Assembly: GCA_011391495.1 (NCBI GenBank)
Contig: JAABQK010000027.1
Span: 1 to 32,647, forward strand
Direction: 5' to 3'
Origin: Hydrogenophaga sp.
GTDB taxonomy: Bacteria > Pseudomonadota > Gammaproteobacteria > Burkholderiales > Burkholderiaceae_C
Length of the DNA: 32,647 nucleotides
The notes beneath the pieces are model-generated. The model worked only from the letters and a program-made list of their open reading frames with translations. It was not told where the DNA came from and did no database searches. This document shows, piece by piece, positions 31,617-32,647 of this stretch (positions within the stretch are counted from its first letter, which is position 1; every line of letters starts with the position of its first letter). The position numbers and the translations under genes are program-made.

Positions 31617-32647
31617 TCAGGCGCTGCGCTGGCTTTTCAAAAACGCCAGCACCTGCGGCTCTTCGCTGAAGGCCACATTGAAGCGAAACCAGGGACTGGG
31701 CTGCAGGTCGGGCGCGAACAGGTGGCCGGGGCCGAGCAGGATGTCCTGCTCGGCGGCCTTGTAGGCCAGTTCGGTCGCGTTCGGGATGTCCGGGTGGCGC
31801 GCCCACAGGAACATGCCGGCCTTGGGCTCGCAGAACAGCGCGAAGCCGACGTTCTCCAGTTGCTGGGCCACGCGCTGGTGCGCCTGCGCCAGCCGCTCGC
31901 GCAGGCCGCGCAGGTGTTTGCGCCAGCGCCCGTCCACCAGGGCGCCATAGGCCAGGCGCTCGTTGAACTCGGACGAGGTCAGGCCCGAGATCATCTTGAG
32001 CTGGGCAAAGTCTTCCAGCAGATCCGGCGGCGCGGCCAGGAAGCCGACGCGGATGTTGGGCGAGATGGTCTTGGAAAAGCTGCTGATGTAGACCACGCGC
32101 TGCAGCTGGTCCAGGCTGGCCAGCGAGGGGCGTGGCTCGGGGTCGAGGTCGGCGTAGATGTCGTTTTCCACCACGGTGAACTGGTGCTGCTCGGCCAGCT
32201 GCACCACGCGGTGCAGGTGCGCGAGGTTGGCCACCGAGCCGGTGGGGCTTTGCAGCCGCGGCTGGGTGAAAAACACCTTGGGCTGGTGTTCGAGCACCAG
32301 GGCCTCGAGCGCAGCGAGGTCGTAGCCGGCGGGCGTGCGCGGCACGCCGATCAGCCTCGCGCCCAGAAAGCGCAGCGAAAACAGCAGGTTAGGGTAACCG
32401 GGGTCGTCCACCAGCACGGCGTCGCCCGGGCGCACCAGGCGGCGCGCCACCAGGTCCATGGCCTGGCTGGAGCCTTGCGTGAGCAGCACCTGGTCGGCGC
32501 TGACGGCGATCTCCTGCTCGGCCAGCAGGTCGCGCACCAACTGGCGCAGCGGCGCAAAGCCCTTGGGCTCGCCATAGCCACCGAGGTCCACGTTTTCAGC
32601 CGCCAGCGTGCGCAGGCTGCGGCGCAGGCCCTCCTCAAAAAGCCAGT
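31617..32647 (-). CDS. MocR-type regulator, aminotransferase-like domain (partial, N-terminus outside window)
   Basis: The frame runs off the window end; 342 full codons are visible in the frame with W at 32645-32643. The part seen is a fold-type I aminotransferase-like domain as in MocR/GntR regulators: YGEPKGFAPLRQLVRDLLAE, TQGSSQAMDLVARRLV, DDPGYPNLLFSLRFLG, QPRLQSPTGSVANLAH and SSFSKTISPNIRVGFLA, in which the lysine is the PLP-binding residue. The missing N-terminus should contain a GntR-type winged helix; this was not seen. In Escherichia coli the related YdcR lies beside ydcS, so this gene is a likely second regulator of the operon it faces. It is convergent with patD across 191 bases. 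Confidence 0.85.
   Translation of the reverse strand, partial: WLFEEGLRRSLRTLAAENVDLGGYGEPKGFAPLRQLVRDLLAEQEIAVSADQVLLTQGSSQAMDLVARRLVRPGDAVLVDDPGYPNLLFSLRFLGARLIGVPRTPAGYDLAALEALVLEHQPKVFFTQPRLQSPTGSVANLAHLHRVVQLAEQHQFTVVENDIYADLDPEPRPSLASLDQLQRVVYISSFSKTISPNIRVGFLAAPPDLLEDFAQLKMISGLTSSEFNERLAYGALVDGRWRKHLRGLRERLAQAHQRVAQQLENVGFALFCEPKAGMFLWARHPDIPNATELAYKAAEQDILLGPGHLFAPDLQPSPWFRFNVAFSEEPQVLAFLKSQRSA

Overview
The window is GC-rich and densely coded. Its gene orders and protein sequences point to a betaproteobacterium of the order Burkholderiales, most likely family Comamonadaceae (Hydrogenophaga or a close relative). That placement is my inference from protein character and intergenic elements, not from a search. 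No rRNA, tRNA, CRISPR array, insertion sequence, integrase or phage gene was found. Almost everything is recognisable chromosomal housekeeping or metabolic sequence. No non-coding stretch exceeds 300 bases; the longest are 19552-19828, 25709-25939 and 31426-31616.

Layout. (1) 1-3238, plus strand: riboflavin genes (end of ribD, ribE, a ribBA whose second half is degenerate, ribH) followed by nusB. (2) 3260-6981, plus strand: a class I aminotransferase translationally coupled to the thioesterase ybgC, then tolQ, tolR and tolA of the cell-envelope Tol system; tolB and pal do not follow. (3) 15022 down to 7011, minus strand: pirin, a flavodoxin-family protein, a DUF599 membrane protein, dnaE and an orphan CHASE4-type hybrid histidine kinase. 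(4) 15130-18358, plus strand: a LysR regulator divergent from pirin, a renalase-like FAD oxidoreductase and gluQ. (5) 18394-22070: a Tat-exported orphan ABC binding protein (minus), trmB (plus), a small lipoprotein (minus) and an RluA-family pseudouridine synthase (plus). (6) 24689-22068 minus: alaS, with a LysR gene upstream of it on the same strand. (7) 25940-31425, plus strand: a five-gene operon matching Escherichia coli ydcSTUV-patD (periplasmic binding protein, ATPase, two permeases, gamma-aminobutyraldehyde dehydrogenase). It is flanked by a divergent LysR gene and a convergent MocR-type regulator cut by the window end.

How the genes work together. Region 1 makes riboflavin. The degenerate RibA half means GTP cyclohydrolase II should be encoded elsewhere. 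Region 2 provides the inner-membrane part of the Tol machine. Region 7 probably imports a polyamine or related compound and oxidises the aminoaldehyde derived from it.

The most unusual signal is not a gene. Four intergenic elements (2581-2665, 17364-17433, 27108-27173, 31435-31519) each begin 7 to 17 bases after a plus-strand stop codon and share a three-part order: a CGCTTCG-like block, a C-run/G-run hairpin, then a longer hairpin. In three of them the long hairpin keeps its fold while paired bases change together, which suggests selection on structure. A fifth, partial copy (22028-22061) shares 19 of 20 bases with the 27154-27173 part of the third.
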